Below the pieces are notes generated by a model. The model did no database searches. It saw only the letters and a list, made by a program, of their open reading frames with translations, and was not told the origin of the DNA. The position numbers were made by a program, and so were the translations under genes. A DNA stretch of 64,000 bases from Morganella sibonii (GTDB taxonomy: Bacteria; Pseudomonadota; Gammaproteobacteria; Enterobacterales; Enterobacteriaceae). The stretch is taken from the NCBI RefSeq assembly GCF_040560245.1, contig NZ_JAKMWP010000006.1. One strand, written 5' to 3'. Of the stretch, positions 23,976 to 33,479 are shown one piece after another. Every line of letters begins with the position of its first letter. Position 1 is the stretch's first letter.

Positions 23976-25208
23976 ATGTATCAACTCGACGTTTACGGCA
24001 CGCTGGTTGCGGCCACACTCGTCCTATTACTGGGACGTAAACTCGTAAAAACTGTACCATTCCTCGAAAAGTATACAATTCCTGAACCTGTGGCCGGTGG
24101 TCTTCTGGTTGCGATCGTATTATTGGGGTTCAAATCCGGTATGGATCTGGAAGTGAAATTTGATGATTCACTCAAAGACCCGCTGATGCTGGCTTTCTTT
24201 GCCACCATCGGCTTAAACGCCAACTTAGCCAGCCTTAAGGCGGGCGGCAGAACGTTATTTATCTTTGTGATTGCGGTTGTGGGTTTACTGATTGTGCAGA
24301 ACTCAGTCGGTATCTCTCTGGCAAAAATGATGGGGCTTGACCCGCTGATTGGTTTGCTGGCCGGTTCTATCACTCTCTCCGGTGGTCACGGTACCGGGGC
24401 TGCATGGGGTAAAATTTTCAGCGACAGCTATGGTTTCAGCTCTGCAACAGAAATCGCGATTGCCTGCGCAACCTTTGGTCTGGTGCTCGGCGGCCTGATT
24501 GGTGGTCCGGTAGCCCGTTTCCTGATCAAAAAAACGGCCATGAGCGATGTGAAATTACAGGATGATGAAGCACCGACCGCGTTTGAAAAACCGCAGGCCG
24601 GACGCATGATCACGTCAATGGTTCTGCTTGAAACAATTGCACTGATTGCTATCTGTTTGCTGGCAGGAACGTATCTGTATGGTGTTCTGACGGATTTCTT
24701 CACGTCGATGCAGTGGAAGTTCCAGATCCCGGCATTCGTGTGTGTTCTGTTTATCGGGGTTGTCCTGAGCAACAGTCTGTCACTGATGGGCTTTTACCGT
24801 GTGTTTGAGCGGGCGGTGTCGGTACTGGGTAACGTCAGTCTGTCACTGTTCCTGGCGATGGCACTGATGAGCCTGAAACTGTGGGAAATTGCCTCTCTGG
24901 CGGTACCGATGCTGGTAATCCTGGCGGTACAGACTATCGTGATGGCGTTGTATGCTGTCTTCGTCACTTACCGTGTGATGGGCAAAAACTATGATGCGGC
25001 GGTTCTGGCGGCCGGTCACTGTGGTTTCGGGATGGGGGCCACACCAACTGCGATTGCCAACATGCAGGCAGTGACGGATCGTTTTGGTCCTTCCCATGTG
25101 GCTTTCCTGGTGGTACCGATGGTGGGGGCGTTCTTCCTCGATTTGATTAACGCACTGGTTATCCCGTTCTTCCTGGCATTACCTATCTTCCCGGTTGCGG
25201 GCGGGTAA
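23976..25208 (+). CDS. gltS: Sodium/glutamate symporter GltS
   Basis: Inner membrane Na+/glutamate symporter of 410 aa of the ESS family (E. coli GltS 401). It has the two inverted membrane halves, each with a re-entrant loop: GSITLSGGHGTGAAWG in the first half and GHCGFGMGATPTAIANM in the second, the Gly-rich family signatures. The N terminus begins MYQLDVYGTLVAATLVLLLGRKLV. It stands divergent from xanP, 240 bases apart, and ends in a terminator that separates it from convergent recG. A central loop (KLQDDEAPTAFEKPQAGR) is the expected cytoplasmic linker. Confidence 0.97.
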   Translation: MYQLDVYGTLVAATLVLLLGRKLVKTVPFLEKYTIPEPVAGGLLVAIVLLGFKSGMDLEVKFDDSLKDPLMLAFFATIGLNANLASLKAGGRTLFIFVIAVVGLLIVQNSVGISLAKMMGLDPLIGLLAGSITLSGGHGTGAAWGKIFSDSYGFSSATEIAIACATFGLVLGGLIGGPVARFLIKKTAMSDVKLQDDEAPTAFEKPQAGRMITSMVLLETIALIAICLLAGTYLYGVLTDFFTSMQWKFQIPAFVCVLFIGVVLSNSLSLMGFYRVFERAVSVLGNVSLSLFLAMALMSLKLWEIASLAVPMLVILAVQTIVMALYAVFVTYRVMGKNYDAAVLAAGHCGFGMGATPTAIANMQAVTDRFGPSHVAFLVVPMVGAFFLDLINALVIPFFLALPIFPVAGG

Positions 25209-25228
25209 CAAACAACGCTTAAGCAGGC

Positions 25229-25254
25229 AAGCCACCTTCCGGGGTGGCTTTTTT
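25229..25254 (+). terminator. Terminator after gltS
   Basis: AAGCCACC, a 6-base loop, GGTGGCTT, then a T-run. It separates gltS from the convergent recG stop only three bases away. Confidence 0.85.
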
Positions 25255-25256
25255 CG

Positions 25257-27338
25257 TTATACGTTAGTGTATTGCGTGCGTTCCGGCAGCCAGCGCTCGA
25301 TCAGCGCTTTTGCCTGCTCCGGGTAATTCTGGTGCAGATGACGTGCCACACGCTGTACTTCCGGCAGCATACCCTGATCGCGCAGTAAATCCGCGACTTT
25401 AAATTCCGCATTACCGGTCTGCCGTGTACCGAGCAGTTCACCCGGCCCGCGGATTTCGAGGTCTTTCTGCGCGATAACAAAGCCGTCGTTGCTGTCCCGC
25501 AGTACCTGAAGACGCAGTTTTGCTGTTTGAGTCAGCGGGGTTTTATACAGCAGCACACAGTGGGAGACCGCAGAGCCGCGTCCGACCCGGCCGCGCAGCT
25601 GATGCAGTTGCGCCAGGCCCAGCCGTTCCGGGTTTTCGATGATCATCAGGCTGGCATTCGGTACATCCACCCCGACTTCAATAACTGTGGTGGCGACCAG
25701 AAGATCCAGTTCTCCGGCCTTAAATTGTGCCATTACCGCCTGCTTTTCTGCCGGTTTCATACGGCCGTGCACCATCCCGACCCGCAGGTCCGGCAGAGTG
25801 GCGGAAAGCTCATCAAACGTCACCTGAGCGGCCTGTGCTTCCAGCAAATCAGATTCATCGATCAGTGTGCAGACCCAGTAGGCCTGGCGTTTTTCATCCT
25901 GACAGGCGCTGCGCACCCGTTCGATAATCTCATGGCGGCGGCTGTCCGGAATGGCCACCGTGGTCACCGGGGTTCTGCCCGGCGGCAGTTCATCGATAAC
26001 GGAGGTGTCGAGATCCGCATAGGCGGTCATGGCCAGGGTGCGCGGGATCGGAGTGGCGGTCATAATCAGCTGATGCGGATGGAATCCCTGCTGTTCGCCT
26101 TTTTCCCATAACGCCAGCCGCTGGTGGACACCAAAGCGGTGCTGCTCATCAATAACCACCAGCGCCAGGGAATGAAAACGGATATGTTCCTGAAAAATGG
26201 CGTGCGTGCCGATAACCATCGCCACATCACCGGCGGCAATGGCTTCTTCCTGCGCCAGCCGTGCCTTGCCTTTCTGTTTTCCGGCCACCCAGCCGACACT
26301 GATACCCAGCGGCTCCAGCCACTGACGGAAGGTATTGGCATGTTGTTCAGCCAGCAGCTCTGTCGGTGCCATCAGCGCGACCTGTTTGCCGTGTGCGATA
26401 GCACGGAGTGCCGCCAGCGCAGCGACCAGCGTTTTCCCGGAACCGACATCCCCCTGAATCAGGCGCATCATCGGCACCGGTTTTTCCAGATCCTGCTCTA
26501 TTTCCGCCACCACGCGCTGCTGGGCGTTAGTCGGAGAGAAAGGCAGTTGTGCCAGGAACTGACTTTTCAGCGTCTCCTGTGGCGGCAGAGGCAGTGCATG
26601 GTAGCGCTGCGCGCCCGCCCTGACCGCCAGCATACTGAGGTGATGTGCCAGCAGTTCTTCCAGCACAATCCGTTTCAGTGCCGGATGCTGCCCGCTTTCC
26701 AGTTCGGCAAGCTGTGTATCCGCCGGTGGCCGGTGCAGTGTTTTCAGCGCCTGTGGCAGACTTATCATGGAGCGGGTCAGTTCCGGCGGCAGTAATTCAT
26801 TGATGGCACAGGTATCGAGCAGCTCCAGCGCCTGATCGAGCAGTTTGCGGAGCGTGGCCTGGCGGACACCTTCGGTGGTCGGGTAGATGGGAGTGAGTGT
26901 TTCCTGTAACTCAACGGAAGTATCACTCTGGCGGACTTTGTATTCGGGGTGGAAAATTTCCGGGCCATTTTTGCCGCGCCGGATTTCGCCGTAGGCCGTG
27001 ACCTGTTTGCCGGCCGCCAGTGCATTTTTCATTGCGGCTGAAAAATTAAAGAAACGCAGGGTTAAGATACCGGTGCCGTCGCTTATCTGGCAGGTCATCA
27101 TCCGTTTGCGGCCAAAGACCACATCGGTGCGCAGCACTTCACCGCTGACCGTGGCATAAATTCCCGGTAACAGATCGGTGATGGTATAAAGCCGGGTCTG
27201 GTCTTCATAACGCAGCGGCAGATGGAAAAGCAGATCCTGAAGGGTATGCAGACCGATACCGGCCAGCTTGCCCGCCTGTCCGGCCCCGACGCCGTGCAAA
27301 GTCGTGAGTGGGATAGCATCAAGCAGTTGACCTTTCAT
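25257..27338 (-). CDS. recG: ATP-dependent DNA helicase RecG
   Basis: Branch-migrating helicase of 693 aa that remodels stalled forks and Holliday junctions. The N-terminal wedge/OB region is intact. Superfamily 2 motifs: Walker A GDVGSGKT (residues 296-303), DEQH box (397-400), motif III TATPIPRTLAM, and motif VI QLRGRVGRG, followed by the TRG-type C terminus (GELLGTRQTGNAEFKVADL). Length equals E. coli RecG. It is the last gene of rpoZ-spoT-trmH-recG; the gap after trmH is 18 bases. The stop lies against the gltS terminator. Confidence 0.97.
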   Translation of the reverse strand: MKGQLLDAIPLTTLHGVGAGQAGKLAGIGLHTLQDLLFHLPLRYEDQTRLYTITDLLPGIYATVSGEVLRTDVVFGRKRMMTCQISDGTGILTLRFFNFSAAMKNALAAGKQVTAYGEIRRGKNGPEIFHPEYKVRQSDTSVELQETLTPIYPTTEGVRQATLRKLLDQALELLDTCAINELLPPELTRSMISLPQALKTLHRPPADTQLAELESGQHPALKRIVLEELLAHHLSMLAVRAGAQRYHALPLPPQETLKSQFLAQLPFSPTNAQQRVVAEIEQDLEKPVPMMRLIQGDVGSGKTLVAALAALRAIAHGKQVALMAPTELLAEQHANTFRQWLEPLGISVGWVAGKQKGKARLAQEEAIAAGDVAMVIGTHAIFQEHIRFHSLALVVIDEQHRFGVHQRLALWEKGEQQGFHPHQLIMTATPIPRTLAMTAYADLDTSVIDELPPGRTPVTTVAIPDSRRHEIIERVRSACQDEKRQAYWVCTLIDESDLLEAQAAQVTFDELSATLPDLRVGMVHGRMKPAEKQAVMAQFKAGELDLLVATTVIEVGVDVPNASLMIIENPERLGLAQLHQLRGRVGRGSAVSHCVLLYKTPLTQTAKLRLQVLRDSNDGFVIAQKDLEIRGPGELLGTRQTGNAEFKVADLLRDQGMLPEVQRVARHLHQNYPEQAKALIERWLPERTQYTNV

Positions 27339-27356
27339 TTTCTGCTCCGTTTCGTA

Positions 27357-28052
27357 TCAGGCGGATGGTTTCTTCTGTTGCATGGCAGCCCACCAGCTGT
27401 CCGGCGCAATAATATGACCCTGTTCATCAATCTGCGGACGGGGCAGTTTTTTCTCACGGGCGACTTGTGCCAGCACCGGATAGCCGCGTTCAAACAGCAG
27501 GCGCTGTTGTTCATCCTGTGCCAGGGCGCAGCGGGGATGTTCATAAAGACCGGCGGCTTCACGCTGACGCTGTGCCTCATAGAGGATCACGGCGGCGGCA
27601 ACAGACACATTCAGTGACTGTACCATGCCGGACATCGGGATCATAATATGCTGATCCGCCAGTCTGACCGCTTCCTGAGATATACCGGTTTTCTCTGAGC
27701 CCATGATAATGCAGGTCGGGCGGGTAAAATCGACAGCCCGGAAATCGACCGCACTGTCAGACAGATGAGTGGCAAGAATTTGCATACCCTGCGATTTCAG
27801 CAGTGTCACGGCATCGCCGAGTGTGTCATGGTTATGCACATTCACCCAGCTGTTACTGCCGGCGGCGGAAGAAACCAGGGTTTTGATTTTCTCCGGCCAG
27901 ACAGCATGCAGGTCATGGATACCGACAGCATCCGCACTGCGGATCACGGCGGAGACATTGTGCGGCTTATGCACTTCCTCAAGACACAGAGTGAGGTCGG
28001 GCTGGCGCATCGCCATCATCCGGCAGATGCGCTCATAACGTTGGGAATTCAT
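27357..28052 (-). CDS. trmH: tRNA (guanosine(18)-2'-O)-methyltransferase TrmH (SpoU)
   Basis: SPOUT-class methyltransferase of 231 aa that methylates the ribose of G18 in the D loop of tRNAs. Motif 1 is in LEEVHKPHNVSAVIRSADAVG, with the catalytic Arg in NVSAVIRSADA; motif 2 is IIMGSEKTGISQE; motif 3, the SAM-binding trefoil knot, is MIPMSGMVQSLNVSVAAAVILYEAQRQR. It begins nine bases after the spoT stop, in the E. coli order spoT-trmH-recG. Length is normal. Confidence 0.96.
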   Translation of the reverse strand: MNSQRYERICRMMAMRQPDLTLCLEEVHKPHNVSAVIRSADAVGIHDLHAVWPEKIKTLVSSAAGSNSWVNVHNHDTLGDAVTLLKSQGMQILATHLSDSAVDFRAVDFTRPTCIIMGSEKTGISQEAVRLADQHIMIPMSGMVQSLNVSVAAAVILYEAQRQREAAGLYEHPRCALAQDEQQRLLFERGYPVLAQVAREKKLPRPQIDEQGHIIAPDSWWAAMQQKKPSA

Positions 28053-28061
28053 ACCGTGTGA

Positions 28062-30167
28062 TTAATTCCGGTTGCGGCTGACGCGCAGGACATCCGGCAT
28101 AATGCGGATTTTACGCATAATATTCGCAAGCTGGATACGGTCTTTTGCAGTCAGACGGATAAAGGCGCAGTAAACGCGGCCATCTTTCTCCTCGGTATTC
28201 ATGCTCTGAATACTGGAGTTGGCATCATTAATTGCGGCAGTCAGGTTAGCCAGCGCGCCCTGGTGGTTAAACATATCCACTTTGATTTCAGCAATGAAAT
28301 CCGTGTCGATGTCGCTGTCCCACTCAACGGCCATGAATTTTTCCGGCTCTTTTTCATATCCGCGGATATTGCGGCAGGATTCATGGTGGATAACCAGCCC
28401 TTTCCCCGGGCTGATATGAGCGATAATCGGGTCACCCGGTACCGGACGGCAGCATTTGGCGAAGGTGATAAGCACCCCGTCCGCACCTTTAATCGGCAGT
28501 TTACGGGTGGTGTTCTCTTCGGTGTTACTTTCCGGTTCATTCAGCAGGTTACGGGCAACCACCACGCTCATGGCATTCCCCAGACCGATTTCTGCCAGCA
28601 GATCATCCAGAGTCGCCAGTTTCATCCGCACCAGCTCACGGCTGATATTTTCCTGCGGGATATCGGTGATCTTACGACCGTTACCGAGGGCATGGTTAAG
28701 CAGACGGCGGCCGAGGTTGACGGAATCATCGCGTTTGAGGTTTTTCAGCAGCTGACGGATTTTCGCCCGGGCTTTTGAGCTGACAACAAAGTTCAGCCAC
28801 GCAGCATTCGGTCTTGCGCCCGGTGCGGTAATAATCTCAACGGTTTGTCCGCTGGTCAGTTGCTGGGAGAGCGGATACGGCTGGCGGTCAACACGCGCGC
28901 CGACACAGGAGTGGCCGATATCCGTATGGACGGCATAGGCGAAATCCACCGGCGTGGAGCCGGTCGGCAGTTCAACAATCCGGCCTTCCGGGGTGAAGAC
29001 ATAAATCTCATCCGGAAAGAGATCGGATTTTACGCTCTCAATGAATTCAAAGGTATTGCCGGTGCTTTGCTGAAGTTCTATCAGGCTCTGCATCCAGCGG
29101 TGAGCACGCACCTGTGCGGTGGTGCCGGATTCACCGTGCTCTTTATAAGCCCAGTGTGCCGCGACCCCCATTTCTGCCATCTGATCCATATCTTCGGTCC
29201 GGATCTGCACTTCCACCGGCACCCCGTGAGGACCGATAAGGGAGGTGTGTAATGACTGATAGCCGTTGGCTTTCGGGATAGCGATATAATCTTTGACGCG
29301 GCCGGGACGTGGTTTGTACAGGCCGTGAACCTGACCCAGTACGCGGTAGCAGGTATCGACGGTACTCACAATCACGCGGAAAGCATAAATGTCCATGATC
29401 GAGTGAAATCGCTGCTCTTTCAGGTGCATTTTCCGGTAGATGGAGTAAAGGTGTTTTTCCCGCCCGCTGACTTTGCAGCTGATCCCAGCTTCCGTCAGAC
29501 GTCCTTCGATTTCAGATAAAATCTTCTGGATCATCTCTTTACGGTTGCCGCGTGCGGCTTTCACCACTTCTTTAATGACGCGGTAGCGGTTCGGGTAAAG
29601 GGCTTCGAATCCCAGCTCCTCAAGCTCCGTTTTGATATGGTGGATACCAAGACGGTGAGCCAGAGGACTGTAGATTTCAAGGGTTTCGCGCGCAATACGG
29701 CGGCGCTTATCGGGACGCAAAGACCCGAGCGTGCGCATATTGTGCGTGCGGTCTGCCAGCTTGATAAGAATGACGCGGATGTCTTTTACCATCGCCATTA
29801 CCATCTTGCGGAAGTTTTCAGCCTGAGCTTCTTTTTTATCGCGGAAGTTCAGTTTGTCTAATTTTGATACCCCTTCCACCAGCCCGGCAACGGTCGTGCC
29901 GAACAGTTGTTCGATGTCCTGAAAGGTGGCAGGTGTATCTTCTATGACGTCGTGCAGCAGTGCAGCCATCAGTGTTTCGAGGTCGAGACGCATCTCGGCC
30001 AGGATACAGGCAACAGCGACCGGATGGGTAATATACGGTTCGCCACTGGAACGGGTCTGCCCTTCGTGAGCATCCCGCGCAACGACATAGGCTTGTTTTA
30101 ACAGATCAATCTGCTCTTTCGGCAGATAATCCTTAACAATATGGTTCAGGCTTTCAAACAGGTACAA
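28062..30167 (-). CDS. spoT: Bifunctional (p)ppGpp synthetase/hydrolase SpoT
   Basis: Stringent-response enzyme of 701 aa (E. coli 702) that makes and mainly hydrolyses (p)ppGpp. The N-terminal HD hydrolase domain shows LLHDVIEDTPAT with His72-Asp73. The synthetase domain has the RVKDYIAIPKANGYQSLHTSL block; as in other SpoT proteins this half is probably weak. A TGS domain (VFTPEGRIVELPTGSTPVDFAYAVHTDIGHSCVGARVD), the conserved-Cys region (FAKCCRPVPGDPI) and a C-terminal ACT domain follow. It starts 17 bases after rpoZ and is coupled to trmH. Confidence 0.98.
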   Translation of the reverse strand: MYLFESLNHIVKDYLPKEQIDLLKQAYVVARDAHEGQTRSSGEPYITHPVAVACILAEMRLDLETLMAALLHDVIEDTPATFQDIEQLFGTTVAGLVEGVSKLDKLNFRDKKEAQAENFRKMVMAMVKDIRVILIKLADRTHNMRTLGSLRPDKRRRIARETLEIYSPLAHRLGIHHIKTELEELGFEALYPNRYRVIKEVVKAARGNRKEMIQKILSEIEGRLTEAGISCKVSGREKHLYSIYRKMHLKEQRFHSIMDIYAFRVIVSTVDTCYRVLGQVHGLYKPRPGRVKDYIAIPKANGYQSLHTSLIGPHGVPVEVQIRTEDMDQMAEMGVAAHWAYKEHGESGTTAQVRAHRWMQSLIELQQSTGNTFEFIESVKSDLFPDEIYVFTPEGRIVELPTGSTPVDFAYAVHTDIGHSCVGARVDRQPYPLSQQLTSGQTVEIITAPGARPNAAWLNFVVSSKARAKIRQLLKNLKRDDSVNLGRRLLNHALGNGRKITDIPQENISRELVRMKLATLDDLLAEIGLGNAMSVVVARNLLNEPESNTEENTTRKLPIKGADGVLITFAKCCRPVPGDPIIAHISPGKGLVIHHESCRNIRGYEKEPEKFMAVEWDSDIDTDFIAEIKVDMFNHQGALANLTAAINDANSSIQSMNTEEKDGRVYCAFIRLTAKDRIQLANIMRKIRIMPDVLRVSRNRN

Positions 30168-30184
30168 GGCAGACCTACCTTAAC

Positions 30185-30460
30185 TTAACGACGTCCTTCG
30201 GCGATTGCAGAAACCGCTTGCATTTCAGCAGCTTCCTGCTCCTGTTGTTCCTGGCGCTCACGGGCGTCAAGGATCTGGCCGTTGATCAGATTTTCTTCGA
30301 TTTCGCGCAGGGCGATCACGGTGACTTTATCGTTTTCTTCCGGAACCAGAGGCTCTTTGCCGCCGGCCTGTAACTGACGCGCACGGCGTGCTGCCACTAA
30401 TACGAGGTCAAAACGGTTACCAATTTTTTCTACTGCATCCTGGACTGTTACGCGTGCCAT
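30185..30460 (-). CDS. rpoZ: RNA polymerase omega subunit
   Basis: Omega subunit of 91 aa (same length as E. coli) that wraps beta-prime and forms part of the ppGpp site of RNA polymerase. Starts MARVTVQDAVEKIGNRFDLVLVAARRARQLQAGG and has the conserved NDKVTVIALREIEENLI segment, with an acidic Gln/Glu-rich tail. It is the first gene of the rpoZ-spoT-trmH-recG unit, 54 bases after gmk, so ppGpp production and its target are cotranscribed. Confidence 0.98.
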   Translation of the reverse strand: MARVTVQDAVEKIGNRFDLVLVAARRARQLQAGGKEPLVPEENDKVTVIALREIEENLINGQILDARERQEQQEQEAAEMQAVSAIAEGRR

Positions 30461-30514
30461 AGGTGTGCTACTCCACAGATAAATAAATGACTCGGCATGA
30501 TACTGAAAGTTGTA

Positions 30515-31138
30515 TCACTGTGCCAATAATTTGGCGATTAAAGCATCATGTCGCTGAACCTGGCGACCTGAACGCAGACGTTCCGCACGGATAATGGTCT
30601 GCAAATCGGTCAGTGCGACATTGAAATCATCGTTCACAATCAGATAATCGTACTCGCCATAGTGCTGCATTTCACTGACCGCCTGTGCCATACGTCCGGC
30701 AATGACTTCGTCACTGTCCTGACCACGGCCGCGAAGACGGCGCAGCAATTCTTCGCGGGACGGCGGCAGAATAAAGATACTGCGTGCTGCCGGCATCTGT
30801 TCCCGGATCTGGCGGGCTCCCTGCCAGTCAATATCAAGAAAAACATCAACACCGGAGTTCAGGATATCTTCCACTGTTTTACGGGCGGTGCCGTAATAAT
30901 TACCGAAAACACAGGCATGCTCGAGAAACTCATTACGGCCGATCATGCTTTTGAATTCATCTTCAGTGGTGAAGAAATAGTGCTCTCCGTGCACTTCGCC
31001 CGGGCGGACACCGCGGGTGGTGTGCGAAACAGAAACCTGGGTGTCATATAAAGGCTGCGTTTTCAGTAATGCCTGAATAAGACTCGATTTTCCCGCGCCA
31101 CTCGGCGCAGAGACAATATATAACGTACCTTGGGTCAT
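30515..31138 (-). CDS. gmk: Guanylate kinase
   Basis: Cytoplasmic kinase of 207 aa that converts GMP to GDP with ATP. Start at the ATG at 31138, giving MTQGTLYIVSAPSGAGKSS exactly as in E. coli; the frame remains open 28 codons upstream but without homology. P-loop SGAGKS (residues 13-18), GMP-binding HTTRGVRPGEVHGEHY and VFLDIDWQGARQ are clear. It precedes rpoZ as in E. coli. A hairpin in the leader (CGGGGA/TCCCCG, 31176-31192) might act in control. Confidence 0.97.
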   Translation of the reverse strand: MTQGTLYIVSAPSGAGKSSLIQALLKTQPLYDTQVSVSHTTRGVRPGEVHGEHYFFTTEDEFKSMIGRNEFLEHACVFGNYYGTARKTVEDILNSGVDVFLDIDWQGARQIREQMPAARSIFILPPSREELLRRLRGRGQDSDEVIAGRMAQAVSEMQHYGEYDYLIVNDDFNVALTDLQTIIRAERLRSGRQVQRHDALIAKLLAQ

Positions 31139-31175
31139 TGTTGATGTCTTGTCTGATTGGGGGTTGAAAAAGCCT

Positions 31176-31192
31176 CGGGGAATAAATCCCCG
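31176..31192 (-). other. Hairpin in the gmk leader
   Basis: CGGGGA, a 5-base loop, TCCCCG, followed on the minus strand by AGGC and five T. It lies between a TATACT -10-like box and the gmk start. It resembles a weak attenuator but is not a standard terminator. Confidence 0.4.
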
Positions 31193-31384
31193 TATATAGT
31201 ATACACACACGCGCAGCGACATGCAGCGTTCAGGTGATTATCTGCTGAAAATTTCTTATTTTTCCGGTCAGATGAGGGCGGATATTTCATTTTTCCGCTC
31301 CGGCGGAATAAAAATGTACGTACAACTCCCGGATTACATGACAGTGCGGGATAGCCGGAAAAAACAGACAAACAGGGCAGATAA

Positions 31385-31416
31385 CCGGAACCGGAGCAGG
31401 TATTGTCCGGTTCCGG
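31385..31416. repeat. Inverted repeat downstream of yicG
   Basis: CCGGAACCGG and CCGGTTCCGG, a perfect 10-bp stem with a 12-base loop, 16 bases after the yicG stop. A T-rich stretch follows about 20 bases later on the minus strand. It may help end yicG transcription or stabilise its 3' end. The 293-base gap between yicG and gmk shows no gene. Confidence 0.5.
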
Positions 31417-31431
31417 GCGGGGCGGATGCGG

Positions 31432-32049
31432 CTAATCCTGGTTTTCGTAATTGAAGACCGGCAACCCGAGGCGGTAGCGGATGGCAATTAACCGGGATGA
31501 CAAACCGGCCACCAGGGTAATAATAATGACGGCATCGCGGGGCAGCGGTGTGTAGAACAGTAATCCCATATAGAGCCAGGCGGCAGCAAAGGAGATGCCG
31601 GCATATAATTCTTTCTGGAAGACCAGCGGGATGGTGTTACACAGCATATCGCGCAGCACACCACCGAAAACACCGGTGATAACAGCGGCAATGGCGGCAA
31701 TGATCGGGCCGTAATTCATATCGAGTGCTATCTGGGCGCCGATAATGGAAAATACCATCAGGCCGATGGCATCCAGGATCAGGAAAAGGCGGCGCAGATG
31801 TTTCATCATCGGCGCAACCCAGATAGTGATAACGGCAGCACAGGCAACCGTAATAATATATTCAGGGTGTTTGACCCAGCCCAGCGGGTAATGGCCCAGC
31901 AGCATATCGCGGACAGACCCGCCGCCGATAGCGGTGGCGGAGGCGATAATAATCACCCCGAAGACATCCATTTTACGGCGGCCGGCAGCAAGAGCACCGG
32001 TCATGGCTTCAGCGGTAATACCAATAATGTACAGGATACTGAGTAACAT
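31432..32049 (-). CDS. yicG: TRIC-family membrane protein YicG
   Basis: Inner membrane protein of 205 aa, the same length as E. coli YicG. It has two tandem repeats of three helices plus a seventh helix, the layout of bacterial TRIC-type channels. The repeated signatures are both present: AIGGGSVRDMLLG and GVFGGVLRDMLCN, each with the Gly-rich stretch that kinks the pore helix. Its physiological ion or substrate is not settled; a glycine uptake role has been suggested for the family. It stands 293 bases from gmk on the same strand; ligB, between them in E. coli, is missing. Confidence 0.9.
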   Translation of the reverse strand: MLLSILYIIGITAEAMTGALAAGRRKMDVFGVIIIASATAIGGGSVRDMLLGHYPLGWVKHPEYIITVACAAVITIWVAPMMKHLRRLFLILDAIGLMVFSIIGAQIALDMNYGPIIAAIAAVITGVFGGVLRDMLCNTIPLVFQKELYAGISFAAAWLYMGLLFYTPLPRDAVIIITLVAGLSSRLIAIRYRLGLPVFNYENQD

Positions 32050-32134
32050 AGTTTTATCATTGCCGGTTTATCGGAAGGTTAGCATAGTCAGCGCAGCCGT
32101 AAGTCTCGACTGAGTTTTTTTAGTCTGACCCAAT

Positions 32135-32155
32135 CGGATTACCTGAGGTTATCCG
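32135..32155. promoter_or_regulatory. Operator-like palindrome upstream of yidR
   Basis: A 21-bp imperfect dyad, CGGATNACCTNAGGTNATCCG, between divergent yicG and yidR. It lies just upstream of a TATAAA -10-like box for yidR, which suits a repressor site. The regulator is unknown. Confidence 0.45.
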
Positions 32156-32187
32156 AACTGATGGTATAAAAAGAGAGTATCACTCTA

Positions 32188-33468
32188 ATGAATGAATATC
32201 AGATAACAACAACACCCCGTCATCATCAGCTTACTAATATTAATATATGGACACCAGATAGCCAATGGCTTGTTTATGATGTCCGGCCTCAGGGATCGTC
32301 ATTTACCGGTGAAACGATAGAAAAAATTCATGTGAATACACAGGAGATCCGTAAAATCTACCGGGGAACCGCCGGTGCCTGTGCCGGTGTGGTGACTGTC
32401 AGTCCGCAGCTCCCCGTGCGTTATGCCTTTATCCGCGGGCCGCTGAATCCGGATCAGCAGTGGCAGTATGATTTTCACCACCGTCAGGGGGTGATAGTCA
32501 GCGATGACGCACCGGGTATCGCACATAATATTGATGCTTTCTGCATTACACCACCTTATCAGCCGGGCGCTCTGCGCGGCGGAACACATGTGCATGTGTT
32601 CAGTCCGGACGGGGAATGGCTGAGTTTCACGTATAACGACCATGTCCTGCATGAACGGAATCCGGCGGAGGATCTGCGCAATGTGGCGGTGGCGGTTCCG
32701 CTGCATCCGGTATGTACAGGGAAACATCACCCGCGTGAATATGACGGTGAGTTTTTCTGCTGTGTGGTATCGCGGACAACACCGGTGCCGCAGCCGGGCA
32801 GTGATGACATCAGCCGTGCATATGAAGAAGGCTGGATTGGTCAGCAGGGGTATCTGCGTGCTGACGGTACCCGTCAGCGGCGGGCGATTGCGTTTATCGG
32901 TGACACCCGGGCAGAAAACGGGGAAGTGATCCCGGAGATTTTCCGTCTCGATTTACCGGAAATGCCTGAAGATTACGCCATTGCCGGTGATCAGCCGCTT
33001 GAGGGAACAGACAGTACGATGCCCGCACCACCTGCCGGTGTTATCCAGACGCGTCTGACGTTTACTCATCAGCGCAAATACCCGGGGCTGGCAAAACAGC
33101 CGCGTTTCTGGCTGCGCAGTTCACCGCAGGGCGACAGAATTGCATTTCTGATGCAGGACGATCAGGGGATTGTTCAGCTGTGGACGATTTCCCCGCAAGG
33201 CGGTGAGCCGCGTCAGGTTACTTCCGGCAGTGACGGTATTGCATCTGCATTCAGCTGGGACAGCCGCGGGCAGTATCTGACTTTTGTCCGCAAAGGGCAG
33301 GTGGTGGTGTGTTGTGCAGAAACCGGTGCGTGCCGGGCGGTGACCGCACCATCGGCAGAACCGGTTTCAGGAGATGCGGTCGTGTTCTCACCGGATAACC
33401 GCCGGGTGGCATTTCTGCGCCGTACAAATGGCTGGCAGCAGATCTGGGTGGCAGATACCGGGCTGTAA
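32188..33468 (+). CDS. yidR: DUF3748 family protein YidR
   Basis: Protein of 426 aa, strongly similar in reading to E. coli YidR (about 415). The start MNEYQITTTPRHHQLTNINIWTPDSQWLVYDVRP carries the TolB/DPP-IV-like beta-propeller repeat pattern (TPDSQWLVYD, FSPDGEWLSF, SPQGDRIAFL, FSPDNRRVAFL), so it is probably a propeller. No signal peptide is seen, suggesting a cytoplasmic location. Function is unknown. It converges with the lipoprotein gene yidQ, with 11 bases between stops; in E. coli yidQ and yidR flank ibpAB, which is absent here. Confidence 0.9.
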   Translation: MNEYQITTTPRHHQLTNINIWTPDSQWLVYDVRPQGSSFTGETIEKIHVNTQEIRKIYRGTAGACAGVVTVSPQLPVRYAFIRGPLNPDQQWQYDFHHRQGVIVSDDAPGIAHNIDAFCITPPYQPGALRGGTHVHVFSPDGEWLSFTYNDHVLHERNPAEDLRNVAVAVPLHPVCTGKHHPREYDGEFFCCVVSRTTPVPQPGSDDISRAYEEGWIGQQGYLRADGTRQRRAIAFIGDTRAENGEVIPEIFRLDLPEMPEDYAIAGDQPLEGTDSTMPAPPAGVIQTRLTFTHQRKYPGLAKQPRFWLRSSPQGDRIAFLMQDDQGIVQLWTISPQGGEPRQVTSGSDGIASAFSWDSRGQYLTFVRKGQVVVCCAETGACRAVTAPSAEPVSGDAVVFSPDNRRVAFLRRTNGWQQIWVADTGL

Positions 33469-33479
33469 CGGCGGGCTGA

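Noticed and set aside
31221..31454. A 77-codon plus-strand frame between gmk and yicG
   Set aside because: Low-complexity Arg/Ser-rich product with no ribosome site. It includes the inverted repeat at 31385-31416, so it is not likely to be coding.
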